Shown here: positions 7,844-15,358 of the stretch, piece by piece
Numbering within the stretch: the stretch's first letter is position 1
Layout: each line of letters starts with the position of its first letter
Origin: a virus
Strand: one strand, 5' to 3'
DNA length: 34,460 nt
Virus record (IMG/VR): IMGVR_UViG_3300010396_000033
Coordinates: 1 to 34,460 of that record
Program-made: the position numbers and the translations under genes
Notes under the pieces: model-generated
What the model was told of the DNA's origin: nothing
Seen by the model: only the letters and a program-made list of their open reading frames with translations
Database searches by the model: none

Positions 7844-9019
7844 TTGAGTAATCCAAGTTCAGACAGCTTCAGAAATCCTCTCAAATATGGGGGACAAGAT
7901 TATAGTTTTGCTCCTCGATATTTACGAAATCGCGATCCTTCTTCTAATGATATCAAGCCAAAAGAGCAGCAAGGTTATTATCCCTTAGCATCCTTATGGA
8001 GTAATTCAACAAATGGGAATTTATGGGCATTAGCACAAATAGTTAATAATTTAGCAGATTGGGTTTTGATTTCTAATTCAATTGGAGCCTTATTAAAAGT
8101 AAATTTACAATCTGGTACTACTCCAATAGTTCCAACAGCTGGAGCTATTACATTTAATGGCGCCATTGTAGCTGCTGGAACTAATCCAGTTCGTACCGAT
8201 GGTACAGGACCTAACACAATGGCTCTAGAAGTACAGTTATCGCAAGCTATTGGATCTACAAATGCTACAAATGTTGGTCTCTCAGCCTTTAAAAATACAC
8301 AATTTGTTGTCGATGCAAATGGATTTGTTTCTTTTGTAAATATTCCATTTAGTAAAATTAATATACAGGTTGTTTCTACTCCTGGCACTTCAACATATAC
8401 TCCATCAGCTGGTACACAATATTGTGTTGTACAAGTTATTGGTGGTGGTGGTGGTGGTGGTGGTGCCGATGCAAATTTTGCTTCGGGTTCTGGAGGTGGT
8501 GCTGGAGCTTATGCAGTCGGAGTTTTCACGGTTGCAGCAGCAAGTGGATTAACAATTACGGTTGGAGCTGGTGGTGCTGGAGTATTAAATTCCAATGGAC
8601 TTCCTGGAGCTGCATCGAGTTTTGGAGGTAATTTAGTCGCAGGAGGAGGGGCTGGAGGAATAAATGGACCAAGTGTAGTTAGTTGGGCTATAACTGGAGG
8701 TCTTGGTGGCATTTCTTCTGGTTCTGCTAGGTCTTATAGCGTAAATGGAGAAACTGGATATCCTTGTTATGGTGCAATGGTTCCAACTGAAGCTACTTTT
8801 ACAATATTCAGTTCAAATAATTTTTCAGGAGCGGGAGGAAATTCAGTTTTAGGAGCAGGCGGATTTGCTAATGGATCGTCTGTTGCTTTTGGTATCGGAG
8901 CTGCTGGAACTCAAGGCGGTGGAGGAAGTGGAGCAAATACAAATACTGGAGATGGTGCCTCTACTGGTGGAAATGGTGGAAATGGTGCGGTAATCATAAC
9001 AGAATATATTTTTGGTTAA
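7844..9019 (+). CDS. Large tail fibre with Gly-rich C-terminal domain
   Basis: Product of 391 residues starting at TTG (MSNPSSDSFRNPLKYGG). The N-terminal 75 residues resemble the anchor of the 4426 product. About residues 75-165 form a beta domain ending in FKNTQFVVDANGFVSF, a pattern common in fibre shafts. From about residue 195 the chain is a Gly-rich domain: a run of eight Gly at the start, many GGxG/GAGG units, and an end GGNGGNGAVIITEYIFG. Such glycine-rich sheets of polyglycine II helices form receptor-binding tips in several phages (T4-like gp38 and related). This is the probable main host-recognition protein. The ribosome site is only a weak GAG. Confidence 0.75.
   Translation: MSNPSSDSFRNPLKYGGQDYSFAPRYLRNRDPSSNDIKPKEQQGYYPLASLWSNSTNGNLWALAQIVNNLADWVLISNSIGALLKVNLQSGTTPIVPTAGAITFNGAIVAAGTNPVRTDGTGPNTMALEVQLSQAIGSTNATNVGLSAFKNTQFVVDANGFVSFVNIPFSKINIQVVSTPGTSTYTPSAGTQYCVVQVIGGGGGGGGADANFASGSGGGAGAYAVGVFTVAAASGLTITVGAGGAGVLNSNGLPGAASSFGGNLVAGGGAGGINGPSVVSWAITGGLGGISSGSARSYSVNGETGYPCYGAMVPTEATFTIFSSNNFSGAGGNSVLGAGGFANGSSVAFGIGAAGTQGGGGSGANTNTGDGASTGGNGGNGAVIITEYIFG
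8441..8464 (+). repeat. GGT trinucleotide microsatellite (8 units)
   Basis: Eight uninterrupted GGT codons encode eight Gly at the entry to the Gly-rich fibre tip. Slippage by whole units would keep the frame and change the length of the Gly run. Confidence 0.9.
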
Positions 9020-9035
9020 CAAATAAGAGGTTGAT

Positions 9036-9725
9036 ATGGCAACTACTCCTGGAAATGCAATAAATGAATCAACAACTGGCATAACAGGTTTTACCGGTAC
9101 TGCATTTACTGGAACTGCAATGTCGGCAAATCAACTTGTAGCAGGTGGAGCAACTTCTAGCACACTCCAAAATATTGCTGGAGGTGCAGCAACTAGTACT
9201 GTGTTAATAGGAAATGGAGTATCAACACTGCCTTCTTTCTCAGCAACCCCTCAATTGACTGCATTAGGTATTGGGGCAGCAGCAGGAGCAAGCGGATTAA
9301 CATTTGATGGTACTAATCTTCTTGCTAACTATGCTACGGGAACTTGGACACCTGGTATTGCATTTGGCGGAGGAACCACTGGAATCACTTATTCAAGTCA
9401 GGTGGGTTACTATACGCGCATTGGGAACGTTGTACACATTAGTTTAATCGTATCTTTAAGTAATAAGGGTTCTTCAAGTGGACAAGCAACAGTAACAGGT
9501 CTTCCATTTACTACAGGAGCTCATTCAAATACAGCTGTTGTTAGTACTTTTAATAGTAATATAACTTACACTGGATTTAATGCTGTAGTTTTACAATTTA
9601 ACAATAGTGCAACTACAATGGGTGTTATAGTTTCAATAAGTGGAGGAGCTGCTTCTCCAGTATCAGATACCAGTTTTGCGAATACTAGTGCTATCGTAGG
9701 TTCAGGATTTTACATCATCGCATAA
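9036..9725 (+). CDS. Tail fibre protein with GTWTP-type C-terminal domain
   Basis: Product of 229 residues with an N-terminus like that of the 7144 product, then a Thr/Gly/Ala shaft containing FDGTNLLANYATGTWTPGI. The C-terminal 120 residues hold the pattern GITYSSQVGYYTRIGNVVHIS ... NKGSSSGQATVTGLPFT, a domain seen at the ends of many phage fibres and surface proteins. GAGG lies five bases before the ATG. It is the last fibre gene before the glycosyltransferase. Tail fibre is well supported; the ligand is unknown. Confidence 0.75.
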   Translation: MATTPGNAINESTTGITGFTGTAFTGTAMSANQLVAGGATSSTLQNIAGGAATSTVLIGNGVSTLPSFSATPQLTALGIGAAAGASGLTFDGTNLLANYATGTWTPGIAFGGGTTGITYSSQVGYYTRIGNVVHISLIVSLSNKGSSSGQATVTGLPFTTGAHSNTAVVSTFNSNITYTGFNAVVLQFNNSATTMGVIVSISGGAASPVSDTSFANTSAIVGSGFYIIA

Positions 9726-9743
9726 ATTTTTAACGGTCATATT

Positions 9744-10610
9744 ATGGTTAGAGCTATTTTTTTATATTTCATGTTTTTTGTATGCAATTGCTTTTCCTAT
9801 CAATATGACTTATCAATATGTACTATTTTCAGGGATGAAGCACCATATCTCAAAGAATGGATAGAATATCATCGATTGCTTGGAGTACAACACTTCTATC
9901 TATGCAACCATGTCAGCCAAGATAATTATCTTGAAGTTCTCGACCCATATATCAAAAAAGGAATCGTTGAATTAACAGAAAGTTCTATTGGCAATGTTGA
10001 TTTTTATCATTTTTGTTTTGGAGTTCAAATTGGGTGGTTCAATCATTGTATTTCTAAAGCTAAAGATGAAAGCAAGTGGATAGCATTTATTGACTCAGAT
10101 GAATTCTTAAACCTAGTACAAGGAAATTCTCTCGTTGAGTTTCTTAAGGACTATGAAGAGTTTGGAGCATTAGGAGTCAACTGGCTGATGTTTGGTACCT
10201 CTAATGTCGAAAAGATAATCTCAGATCGATTAATGATCGAACAACTGTTACTATGCTCACATACAGATCATTTTAATACATACATCAAGAGCATTGTAAG
10301 AGCCGATCGAGCAACTGGTTTCCATTCTCCTCATTATTCTGGATTTATGCCTCCATACTATCTTGTCAATACAGACAAACAACAAATTCTCAATGATAGA
10401 ACGGGATATGTCCAATACAATAAATTATTTATTAATCACTATTGGACACGAGATGAAGACTACTTGGAATATGTTAAGATACCACGTCAAATCATGTTCG
10501 GTAGCACTGCTGAGACAGTAAGAGAAAGAAATGATGAGATGAATAGAAATCTTGATATGTCTATTCAAAGATTTGTGCCGGCTCTTAGAAAGAGAATGGG
10601 ATTAGATTAA
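9744..10610 (+). CDS. GT92/GT2-like glycosyltransferase with N-terminal signal-like segment
   Basis: Product of 288 residues. Residues 1-19 (MVRAIFLYFMFFVCNCFSY) are a hydrophobic signal-like or anchor segment. The body starts with the hallmark LSICTIFRDEAPYLKEWIEYH, then HFYLCNHVSQDN, and has the DxD-type acidic motif FIDSDEFL near residue 117, as in family 92 (DUF23) and related GT-A glycosyltransferases that bind nucleotide sugar with a metal ion. Later HFNTYIKSIVRADRATGFHSPH supplies the conserved His region. Placed directly after the fibre genes, it may glycosylate the host surface or the fibres. The signal segment suggests membrane or exported location, which is odd for a sugar-nucleotide enzyme. 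The ribosome site is poor. Confidence 0.75.
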   Translation: MVRAIFLYFMFFVCNCFSYQYDLSICTIFRDEAPYLKEWIEYHRLLGVQHFYLCNHVSQDNYLEVLDPYIKKGIVELTESSIGNVDFYHFCFGVQIGWFNHCISKAKDESKWIAFIDSDEFLNLVQGNSLVEFLKDYEEFGALGVNWLMFGTSNVEKIISDRLMIEQLLLCSHTDHFNTYIKSIVRADRATGFHSPHYSGFMPPYYLVNTDKQQILNDRTGYVQYNKLFINHYWTRDEDYLEYVKIPRQIMFGSTAETVRERNDEMNRNLDMSIQRFVPALRKRMGLD

Positions 10611-10628
10611 GCATGCATAAAAAATTAA

Positions 10629-10666
10629 GATCATGTATCCAAAGTTAAGATTTCGTATACATGATC
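10629..10666. terminator. Bidirectional terminator between convergent operons
   Basis: A perfect 10-bp stem GATCATGTAT (10629-10638) with ATACATGATC (10657-10666) and an 18-base loop is flanked by TTTATTTTTTAA on the right and by an A-run on the left that reads as U-rich on the other strand. It lies exactly between the convergent genes ending at 10610 and 10677. Confidence 0.8.
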
Positions 10667-10676
10667 CATTTATTTT

Positions 10677-11273
10677 TTAATTCTCTTCTCTCTTTTCGGC
10701 GTTCAGTAATCCCACTATATAATTGTAAGATATGATGTAATGTTGTTCCATTTCATAATGATATTTAGTGCGATGCAATAACGTATCTACGCGTTGCCAT
10801 TCCGCATTAACTGAAAGACCATATTGAGCAACAAGAGTTATAATTCCTGCAATTACTTTTTGAGCAGGACTTCCCGGATACAAAGCACTTATTGCAGAGC
10901 TAAAACACCATTCGGCTTTTTTCTTATCATCTGCAGGCATCAATAGGCAAGTTTCTTCCGCTTCTTTGAAATATTTATTTGCTTCGTCTTGATGATATTG
11001 AATTTGCTCTTTGCATCTAATCATGAATTCTCTTTTAGCATCTCGATTGCTTTTGACATTATTCTCAACAGTTAAAACAATACTTGACTTTTCTGTGAGA
11101 TATTTATCAAATGTAGAAGCTTCTGCATGATATGCTCTCAATGCATACTGTACGCCTGCTAACAAGAAAAATAACGATAAATAATTGGCTATGCTGCGTT
11201 TACTTTTTATGATCCATGAGTCAGATAGATAGATCAATGCTACTGTAATTGATGAAATAATTAGAGGTGACAT
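10677..11273 (-). CDS. Inner-membrane protein with C-terminal helical domain, unknown
   Basis: Product of 198 residues with two N-terminal membrane segments (about 3-17 and 28-48, the second LSLFFLLAGVQYAL). About 140 soluble residues of charged helices follow, with a Cys-containing hairpin-like region (CKEQIQYHQDEANKYF ... CLLMPADDKKKAEWC). AAGGA precedes the ATG. It is the last gene of the leftward operon. It might be a moron or exclusion protein acting at the membrane; a lysis role is possible but nothing specific supports it. Confidence 0.65.
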   Translation of the reverse strand: MSPLIISSITVALIYLSDSWIIKSKRSIANYLSLFFLLAGVQYALRAYHAEASTFDKYLTEKSSIVLTVENNVKSNRDAKREFMIRCKEQIQYHQDEANKYFKEAEETCLLMPADDKKKAEWCFSSAISALYPGSPAQKVIAGIITLVAQYGLSVNAEWQRVDTLLHRTKYHYEMEQHYIISYNYIVGLLNAEKREEN

Positions 11274-11358
11274 GAGTTTCCTTGTGTTTTGTGGTGTCTT
11301 TCAATTTAGCACATCTTCTAGATTTTTATTTTTGATAGGCCGATAATGGTGATTATGT

Positions 11359-11619
11359 TTAATTAGAGTTTCCATTATCACATTTCATCTTTATCTTCAA
11401 TTCTTTTAATTTTGGTAATGGTCTCCTGAAAGCAGGCTTCATTTCACCTTGTGGAGAAATATAAATTGGACCTTTTTCAGCTGTTTCAGATTTAAAAAAA
11501 CCTACCAATTTAAAATCTTTATGATAAGTACAACCTATTTGTTTATTTCTGTATTTTGAAAATCCTATCTTGCAAATATTAGGTTCATCTTCCAATATGG
11601 AGACATATCCAGCACTCAT
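11359..11619 (-). CDS. Short GIY-YIG-like (T5orf172/MUG113-type) protein
   Basis: Product of 86 residues. The start GYVSILEDEPNICKIGFSKYRNKQI fits the first two strands and helix of the T5orf172 branch of GIY-YIG nucleases (G-Y-V near the start, then C-K-I-G-F). The following FKLVGFFKSE fits the third strand. The rest of the domain, including a clear catalytic Glu, is not obvious, and the C-terminus is a basic Pro/Lys tail. The neighbour at 11623 is a shorter relative, so this is a tandem pair. Nuclease activity is doubtful. Confidence 0.55.
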   Translation of the reverse strand: MSAGYVSILEDEPNICKIGFSKYRNKQIGCTYHKDFKLVGFFKSETAEKGPIYISPQGEMKPAFRRPLPKLKELKIKMKCDNGNSN

Positions 11620-11622
11620 TTT

Positions 11623-11754
11623 CTATTCCTTATCAAAATTACGATGATAATTACCACTAATTTGTTTTTGTCGATGAGTGGGGAAAATCGTTGAAAATCC
11701 AACTTTACAAATATCTGGACCATCTTCTAATACATATATGAATCCTCTAGACAT
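11623..11754 (-). CDS. Truncated GIY-YIG-like paralogue
   Basis: Product of 43 residues (MSRGFIYVLEDGPDICKVGF ...). It aligns with the first 40 residues of the 11359 product: GFIYVLEDGPDICKVGFS against GYVSILEDEPNICKIGFS, and KQISGNYHRNF against KQIGCTYHKDF. It then ends in DKE and a TAG just before the next gene's start. It keeps a better GIY motif than its partner but lacks the rest of the domain. It looks like one half of a partial tandem duplication, and may be non-functional. Confidence 0.5.
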   Translation of the reverse strand: MSRGFIYVLEDGPDICKVGFSTIFPTHRQKQISGNYHRNFDKE

Positions 11755-11756
11755 TT

Positions 11757-12014
11757 TTAATTTCCTTTATTTTCATGTTCATATAGTAAATCCACGGCTT
11801 TTGATATCAATGCAGATTTATCAGGTTTTCCCTTCTCTAATATTTTCTTAGAACAAATCTCATTAAGTTTTTTGATAGATTCAATAGTTAGATAAACTGT
11901 TAATTTTGCTTTTTTCGGTGTTTCGGTTTTTACCTCTTTCGGTATTTCTGTCTTGTAATCATTAAGTGATAGTCTATTTCCAATTGACTTAGCTGCTTTA
12001 TCAACGTTATCCAT
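11757..12014 (-). CDS. Ribbon-helix-helix-like partner of ParA (ParB/CopG-type)
   Basis: Product of 85 residues: a polar Lys/Glu/Pro-rich N-terminal half, then [18 protein letters not shown] ... [17 protein letters not shown], which has the beta-strand, helix, helix layout of ribbon-helix-helix DNA-binding proteins. The start overlaps the 3' end of the parA-like gene by eight bases, and GAGAGG precedes the ATG. Small RHH proteins encoded right after a ParA ATPase (as ParG, Omega or CopG types) bind the centromere and stimulate the ATPase, so this is the likely centromere-binding partner. Confidence 0.7.
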   Translation of the reverse strand: MDNVDKAAKSIGNRLSLNDYKTEIPKEVKTETPKKAKLTVYLTIESIKKLNEICSKKILEKGKPDKSALISKAVDLLYEHENKGN

Positions 12015-12786
12015 GTTTCCTCTCTATAACTTCTGTTGTAAGATTTTTATAAGCTTCAGCACCCTTTGATTCAGGAGCATAGTCAAATATAGACTTTCCA
12101 TTAGCTTGAGCTTCATTAAGCTTTATGTTTTGCGGTATTGTCGTCTTGTATAACTTGCGGTCAAAAAGTTTTGCCAGTACATCGTTAATTTGTCTTGCTA
12201 ACTTAGATCTCAAATCATAGAAAGTTATGACTACTCCAGATATTTCAACTTCATGATTCACGACGGAACCGATATCTCTATTAATAAAAGAAATAGCCTC
12301 TAGAAAATTATCGATTCCTTCCAAACTAAAATAACCGAGTTGGACGGGCATAATAATTTCTTTTGCTGTTAGGAATGTATTAATGGTTAAATTTCCAAAA
12401 GTGGGGGGAGTATCAAATATAATATAATCATATTTTAGATAAGATAGTTTTTTTCTTAACCTGAATTCTTTTGCTCCAACAGTACTTAGTTTCATTTCTG
12501 CAACTGCAAGAGATAAATCTGAAGGAAGGATATCTAAATTTTGTATGTAGGTTTTCTGGATTACATATTCTGCTTGAAGTGATTCATCACATAATATATC
12601 CGCTACTGTGTATTTTTTTTCTGTAGAAATTCCTAATCCTTTAGTTGAATGACCTTGAGGATCGACATCTACCAGTAAAACTTTATTACCGCATACCGCT
12701 AATCCAGCAGCTAAGTTAATAGACGTTGTAGATTTACCCACACCACCTTTTTGATTTGCAACTGCTATCGTCCTCATATACCTCAT
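12007..12786 (-). CDS. parA: ParA-family partition ATPase
   Basis: Product of 259 residues. The deviant Walker A motif KGGVGKST is at residues 13-20, the A' motif [15 protein letters not shown] near 38-52, and Walker [15 protein letters not shown] near 120. The length is that of small (type Ib-like) ParA proteins without an N-terminal HTH. These ATPases segregate plasmids, and in phages they mark genomes that persist as plasmid prophages (P1-, N15-like lifestyles). It is followed by an overlapping RHH-like gene, and a promoter with an inverted repeat lies just upstream. Initiation could also be at the internal ATG 12777 (MRTIAV), which has GAGG close by. Confidence 0.93.
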   Translation of the reverse strand: MRYMRTIAVANQKGGVGKSTTSINLAAGLAVCGNKVLLVDVDPQGHSTKGLGISTEKKYTVADILCDESLQAEYVIQKTYIQNLDILPSDLSLAVAEMKLSTVGAKEFRLRKKLSYLKYDYIIFDTPPTFGNLTINTFLTAKEIIMPVQLGYFSLEGIDNFLEAISFINRDIGSVVNHEVEISGVVITFYDLRSKLARQINDVLAKLFDRKLYKTTIPQNIKLNEAQANGKSIFDYAPESKGAEAYKNLTTEVIERKHG

Positions 12787-12815
12787 TATGTTTTGACGTA
12801 ATTAAGTTTTGCTGC

Positions 12816-12848
12816 AAATACATACAATGTATGGCTATTTTAAATCAA
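12816..12848 (-). promoter_or_regulatory. Promoter and inverted-repeat operator upstream of parA
   Basis: On the minus strand TTGATT (plus 12843-12848) and TATGTA (plus 12819-12824) are 18 bp apart. They overlap a near-perfect inverted repeat at 12816-12840: AAATA CATAC, AAT, GTATG GC TATTT. This layout suggests autoregulation by the ParA/RHH pair, or a centromere site. No other partner-binding repeats are seen nearby. Confidence 0.5.
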
Positions 12849-13099
12849 CAACTTTTTCTTTTCCCTTTAAACTTAAGTAAATTCTTAGATCTGACATTAT
12901 CCATCTGAGGAGACCAACTGTAGTCCAGTTCAGCTACAAGAGCTCTTGCTTCTTTGTGCATGCGTAGCCATACGATATGACATATTTTATTTGCCATCTG
13001 CATGGTTATTTTTAGTTTACGTACAAGTAAAGCAGGGGTAATACGTTTGAATTTTTGAAGGAGACTATAGGCCCGTTCTTCCAAATCCTTTTCTAACAT
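12845..13099 (-). CDS. Small basic helical protein, possible winged-helix DNA binder
   Basis: Product of 84 residues from ATG 13099 (MLEKDLEERAYSLLQKF). The run KRITPALLVRKLKITMQMANKIC has the spacing of a helix-turn-helix: helix, turn, then recognition helix. The C-terminus is strongly basic (KFKGKRKSC). The start overlaps the end of the preceding gene in the -1 frame at a seven-T run (plus 13100-13106), so it could be reached by frameshifting or by its own weak start. It lies just upstream of the parA promoter. A regulatory role is inferred. Confidence 0.55.
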   Translation of the reverse strand: MLEKDLEERAYSLLQKFKRITPALLVRKLKITMQMANKICHIVWLRMHKEARALVAELDYSWSPQMDNVRSKNLLKFKGKRKSC

Positions 13100-13287
13100 A
13101 AAAAAACAGTACCCTTGCAAATATGACTTTTGATCAACTCTAAATCGCTTTTTAAATCTTTAATTTCTTTTTGTAAACTAGTAATACGAGCATGCTGACT
13201 TTTTCTGAGTTTTTCATACCGTTCTTTCATGTCTTCGATTTCTTCGTAAGGATTACGAAACTCCTGTGGGAATAGTGCAAGCTGCAT
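13093..13287 (-). CDS. Small coiled-coil protein
   Basis: Product of 64 residues, mostly a charged coiled coil (EEIEDMKERYEKLRKSQ ... KEIKDLKSDLELI). Its start lies inside the 3' end of the exonuclease gene in another frame (35-base overlap), and its end runs into the next gene through the heptamer T TTT TTA, then TGT TAG. No enzyme motif is visible. It may be an accessory of the recombination pair, judged from position only. Confidence 0.5.
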   Translation of the reverse strand: MQLALFPQEFRNPYEEIEDMKERYEKLRKSQHARITSLQKEIKDLKSDLELIKSHICKGTVFLC

Positions 13288-13879
13288 TTTCGTTTCTTTT
13301 TGTTTTGCATATGGTTTGAGGGCTATTTAAAGTTGCTAAACTTTGCCAAAACTCAAATTCTTTTGCAACAAGATTATCGATAAACCCTTGATCTCTATTG
13401 ACTTGTATAATAATTCCTTTATCTCCATCGAAAGAATAATAGTATGTAAAATCTAGACCGCTGACATGGATTTGATGTTGTAGTTGAGGAAAGTAATGTT
13501 TTGGAATTTCTCCCTGCATAGCTATTGCATGGTCTTTCTTTCCAGGACATTTTATCTCCACTATTGCATCACCTTCGATCGTCATACCATCGAAAGAAGC
13601 CGCCATCCAATCAAACTCATCATGAACTCCTACAGATGGAAACATGATTAAGCCTGTTTCTTTTTCAAATTCACGTAATGCTATTGGTTCTAGATCTATG
13701 CCCCTTTGCATATACGACGTCATGGGTTGTTCATAGCATTTAATTTTTTCATCGTATAACTTCTCTATGGTTTTATAAGGATTGCTTCCAATAATTATGG
13801 AAGCATCCGAAGCACACACATGACTACGCCTAAATTCTAACCAAGATTTTGTTCTCTGTTTTATTTTAACTATCTGCAT
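13253..13879 (-). CDS. YqaJ-family phage exonuclease
   Basis: Product of 208 residues from ATG 13879, with AGG six bases upstream (the TTG at 13885 is less likely). It has the PD-(D/E)xK nuclease pattern of the YqaJ family: TKSWLEFRRSHVCASDAS then IGSNPYKT, RGIDLEPIALREFEKETG (Glu of the first helix), SFDGM with the catalytic Asp, and DAIVEIKCPG with the E-x-K pair. This enzyme digests one strand of double-stranded ends in the 5' to 3' direction and supplies single strands to the annealing protein encoded just upstream. The two genes overlap by 14 bases, forming a Red/RecET-like recombination module. Confidence 0.9.
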   Translation of the reverse strand: MQIVKIKQRTKSWLEFRRSHVCASDASIIIGSNPYKTIEKLYDEKIKCYEQPMTSYMQRGIDLEPIALREFEKETGLIMFPSVGVHDEFDWMAASFDGMTIEGDAIVEIKCPGKKDHAIAMQGEIPKHYFPQLQHQIHVSGLDFTYYYSFDGDKGIIIQVNRDQGFIDNLVAKEFEFWQSLATLNSPQTICKTKRNENAACTIPTGVS

Positions 13880-14711
13880 TTTCAACCTGTTTTTTTTGCT
13901 TTGAGATATTTCCTAAACAGGCATCACGCATTTTTATAAATGTTTCTTCATCTAATTCAGCCATTGAATTAATTCCTAATCCAGCTAACCTATCCCATAT
14001 TTTTTGTTGGAATGGAGGAGTACATTGGTCTATGAGTTTGTTTAACTCTGTCCATTGAGTTTTATCTATCGTTTTAGGTATATTCTCGACCTTTTTGTTG
14101 ACGTCAGCAATATGATCCACATGTGGTTCTGAAGCTTCTACAATGTCAGCCTGTAGCATTTCTTCTTTAGTATATAAACCTGATAAATCCCCTGGGAATG
14201 CTTTACGTAGAGCTAATGCCTCTGAAACCTTTGCTAACATAACGTGAGGCATTTGCATCCAGAAACGTGTGGGTTTTCCTTCTTTTGTTTTTTGACAATA
14301 TTCGTCATAAAAAGCAGTAGCTGCAATTTCATGCCAAGTCCCATCAGATGTTTGCTTTTTTACGTAGGCAGTAGCTGAAATTAGCTTTCCATTTTCTCCA
14401 TATGTATAGGTGGGTTCTCTTCCTGGAGAATACTTTCCAGTTCTTTCTGCAATTAATCGATATCCATCAATACCAGTCTGAATTGTCATCGATTCTCTTC
14501 TAAGAGAGCTGTCCCATCGCTTTACAGCATAGATTTGTCTCATAAATGGGTCTAGTCCAGTTCTTTGGCAAGCATGTAAGAATAATTCAAATTCTTCGTC
14601 ATTAGAACCTTTGCAAATTGTACTTTTCAACAGATCTAATTTCTTATTATCAAAAAGAGAAGTGACAACTTGTGCCCCTGCTTTTGGTTCATATATCGCA
14701 ATGCTATTCAT
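13866..14711 (-). CDS. bet: Single-strand annealing protein, Redbeta/RecT superfamily (Bet type)
   Basis: Product of 281 residues from ATG 14711 (MNSIAIYEPK). The ATG at 14735 is also possible. The family core is clear: CKGSNDEEFELFLHACQRTG, LDPFMRQIYAVKRWD, MTIQTGIDGYRLIAERTG and WMQMPHVMLAKVSEALALRKAFP. These proteins bind single-stranded DNA and promote strand annealing in phage recombination and replication. The C-terminal 90 residues are a variable, charged tail. It pairs with the YqaJ exonuclease downstream. Confidence 0.92.
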   Translation of the reverse strand: MNSIAIYEPKAGAQVVTSLFDNKKLDLLKSTICKGSNDEEFELFLHACQRTGLDPFMRQIYAVKRWDSSLRRESMTIQTGIDGYRLIAERTGKYSPGREPTYTYGENGKLISATAYVKKQTSDGTWHEIAATAFYDEYCQKTKEGKPTRFWMQMPHVMLAKVSEALALRKAFPGDLSGLYTKEEMLQADIVEASEPHVDHIADVNKKVENIPKTIDKTQWTELNKLIDQCTPPFQQKIWDRLAGLGINSMAELDEETFIKMRDACLGNISKQKKQVENADS

Positions 14712-14712
14712 A

Positions 14713-15006
14713 TTAAAAATTCTCCGCTTTTTCATGATTCCTTAAAAATTCTTCCTTGAATGATTCAAAATCGTCATTGACTGCCAAAAAATCTAATTTA
14801 CCTAAATTCAATTGATCTGCTAGTTTTACTGCCTCTGGTTGGGAATCAAACCAAGAATATGATAATATTCTGGTAAAGTTCAGTGTTTCGAAATGCACGA
14901 CTCTAGATAAGCTTGTCACGGCCTGGTCTCTTGTTCGTTGCATTTCTTTTTCTATCATCTCATCCATAATCTGATCTTCGTATTCAAAGATTGAATAGGC
15001 GTACAT
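14713..15006 (-). CDS. Small acidic protein upstream of bet, unknown
   Basis: Product of 97 residues, acidic and helical (YEDQIMDEMIEKEMQRTRDQ ... VNDDFESFKEEFLRNHEKAENF), with no known motif. AGGGA precedes the ATG at 15006 and the stop is two bases from the bet start at 14711, so it is coupled to the recombination genes. It may modify host recombination or nuclease activity, as early genes at this place often do, but nothing in the sequence shows it. Confidence 0.55.
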   Translation of the reverse strand: MYAYSIFEYEDQIMDEMIEKEMQRTRDQAVTSLSRVVHFETLNFTRILSYSWFDSQPEAVKLADQLNLGKLDFLAVNDDFESFKEEFLRNHEKAENF

Positions 15007-15015
15007 AATTCCCTA

Positions 15016-15192
15016 TTATATAATATATTCTTTAATCTGGTTTAATTCATTAGCTTGTCTATAAAATTCCCAGGATATCGATTCCAATCTCATTTGAATA
15101 TCTACACAGAATTCATTTTCATCATTAGCTGCTTGTTGTAAACGATCGCTTAGTCTCTTTGCTGTCTCGATTAGCTCTTGTAAATTTGTCAT
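15016..15192 (-). CDS. First gene of the leftward operon, small helical protein
   Basis: Product of 58 residues from ATG 15192 (MTNLQELIETAKRLSDRL). I choose this start because GGAG lies eight bases upstream, and because a longer frame reaching to 15333 would run through the repeats and promoter of the control region. The protein is one or two amphipathic helices with no motif. It begins the leftward early transcript that carries bet, exo and parA. Confidence 0.6.
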   Translation of the reverse strand: MTNLQELIETAKRLSDRLQQAANDENEFCVDIQMRLESISWEFYRQANELNQIKEYII

Positions 15193-15198
15193 ATGCAC

Positions 15199-15242
15199 AA
15201 CTCCGAACATTTGGTTTGAACTCCGAACATAACTCCGAACAT
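15199..15242. repeat. Three 12-bp direct repeats in the leftward leader
   Basis: AACTCCGAACAT occurs at 15199-15210, 15219-15230 and 15231-15242 (ATGTTCGGAGTT on the minus strand). The copy nearest the gene supplies its GGAG ribosome site. They may be binding sites for a regulator or partition protein, or act on translation. Confidence 0.8.
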
Positions 15243-15299
15243 TAGCTGCTCGACCTGCTGAGCTTGGGGACTCAGTCACCAGGGAGCTTGCTTTGATGG

Positions 15300-15358
15300 T
15301 CTCATTTATGCCAAATGTCTCAATTATTTGCAAGAAAAAGATCTCACTTGCGCCAAAA
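15300..15358. promoter_or_regulatory. Divergent control region with three operator-like repeats
   Basis: Three related elements start with TCTCA: 15300-15316, 15318-15334 and 15342-15358; two contain GCCAAA and one TTGCAAG. On the minus strand TTGCAA (plus 15328-15333) and CATAAA (plus 15305-15310) are 17 bp apart and form a plausible leftward promoter covered by the repeats. The HTH gene starts 39 bp to the right, so its product probably binds here in the manner of a lambda-like switch. Confidence 0.6.

Noticed and set aside
7978-8388. Minus-strand ORF of 136 codons opposite the large fibre gene
   Set aside because: Antisense shadow of the Thr/Ala/Gly-rich fibre gene, with no ribosome site or domain.
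15193-15333. N-terminal extension of the 15016 gene up to 15333
   Set aside because: The extension would translate the promoter and both repeat families. The ATG at 15192 has its own ribosome site.
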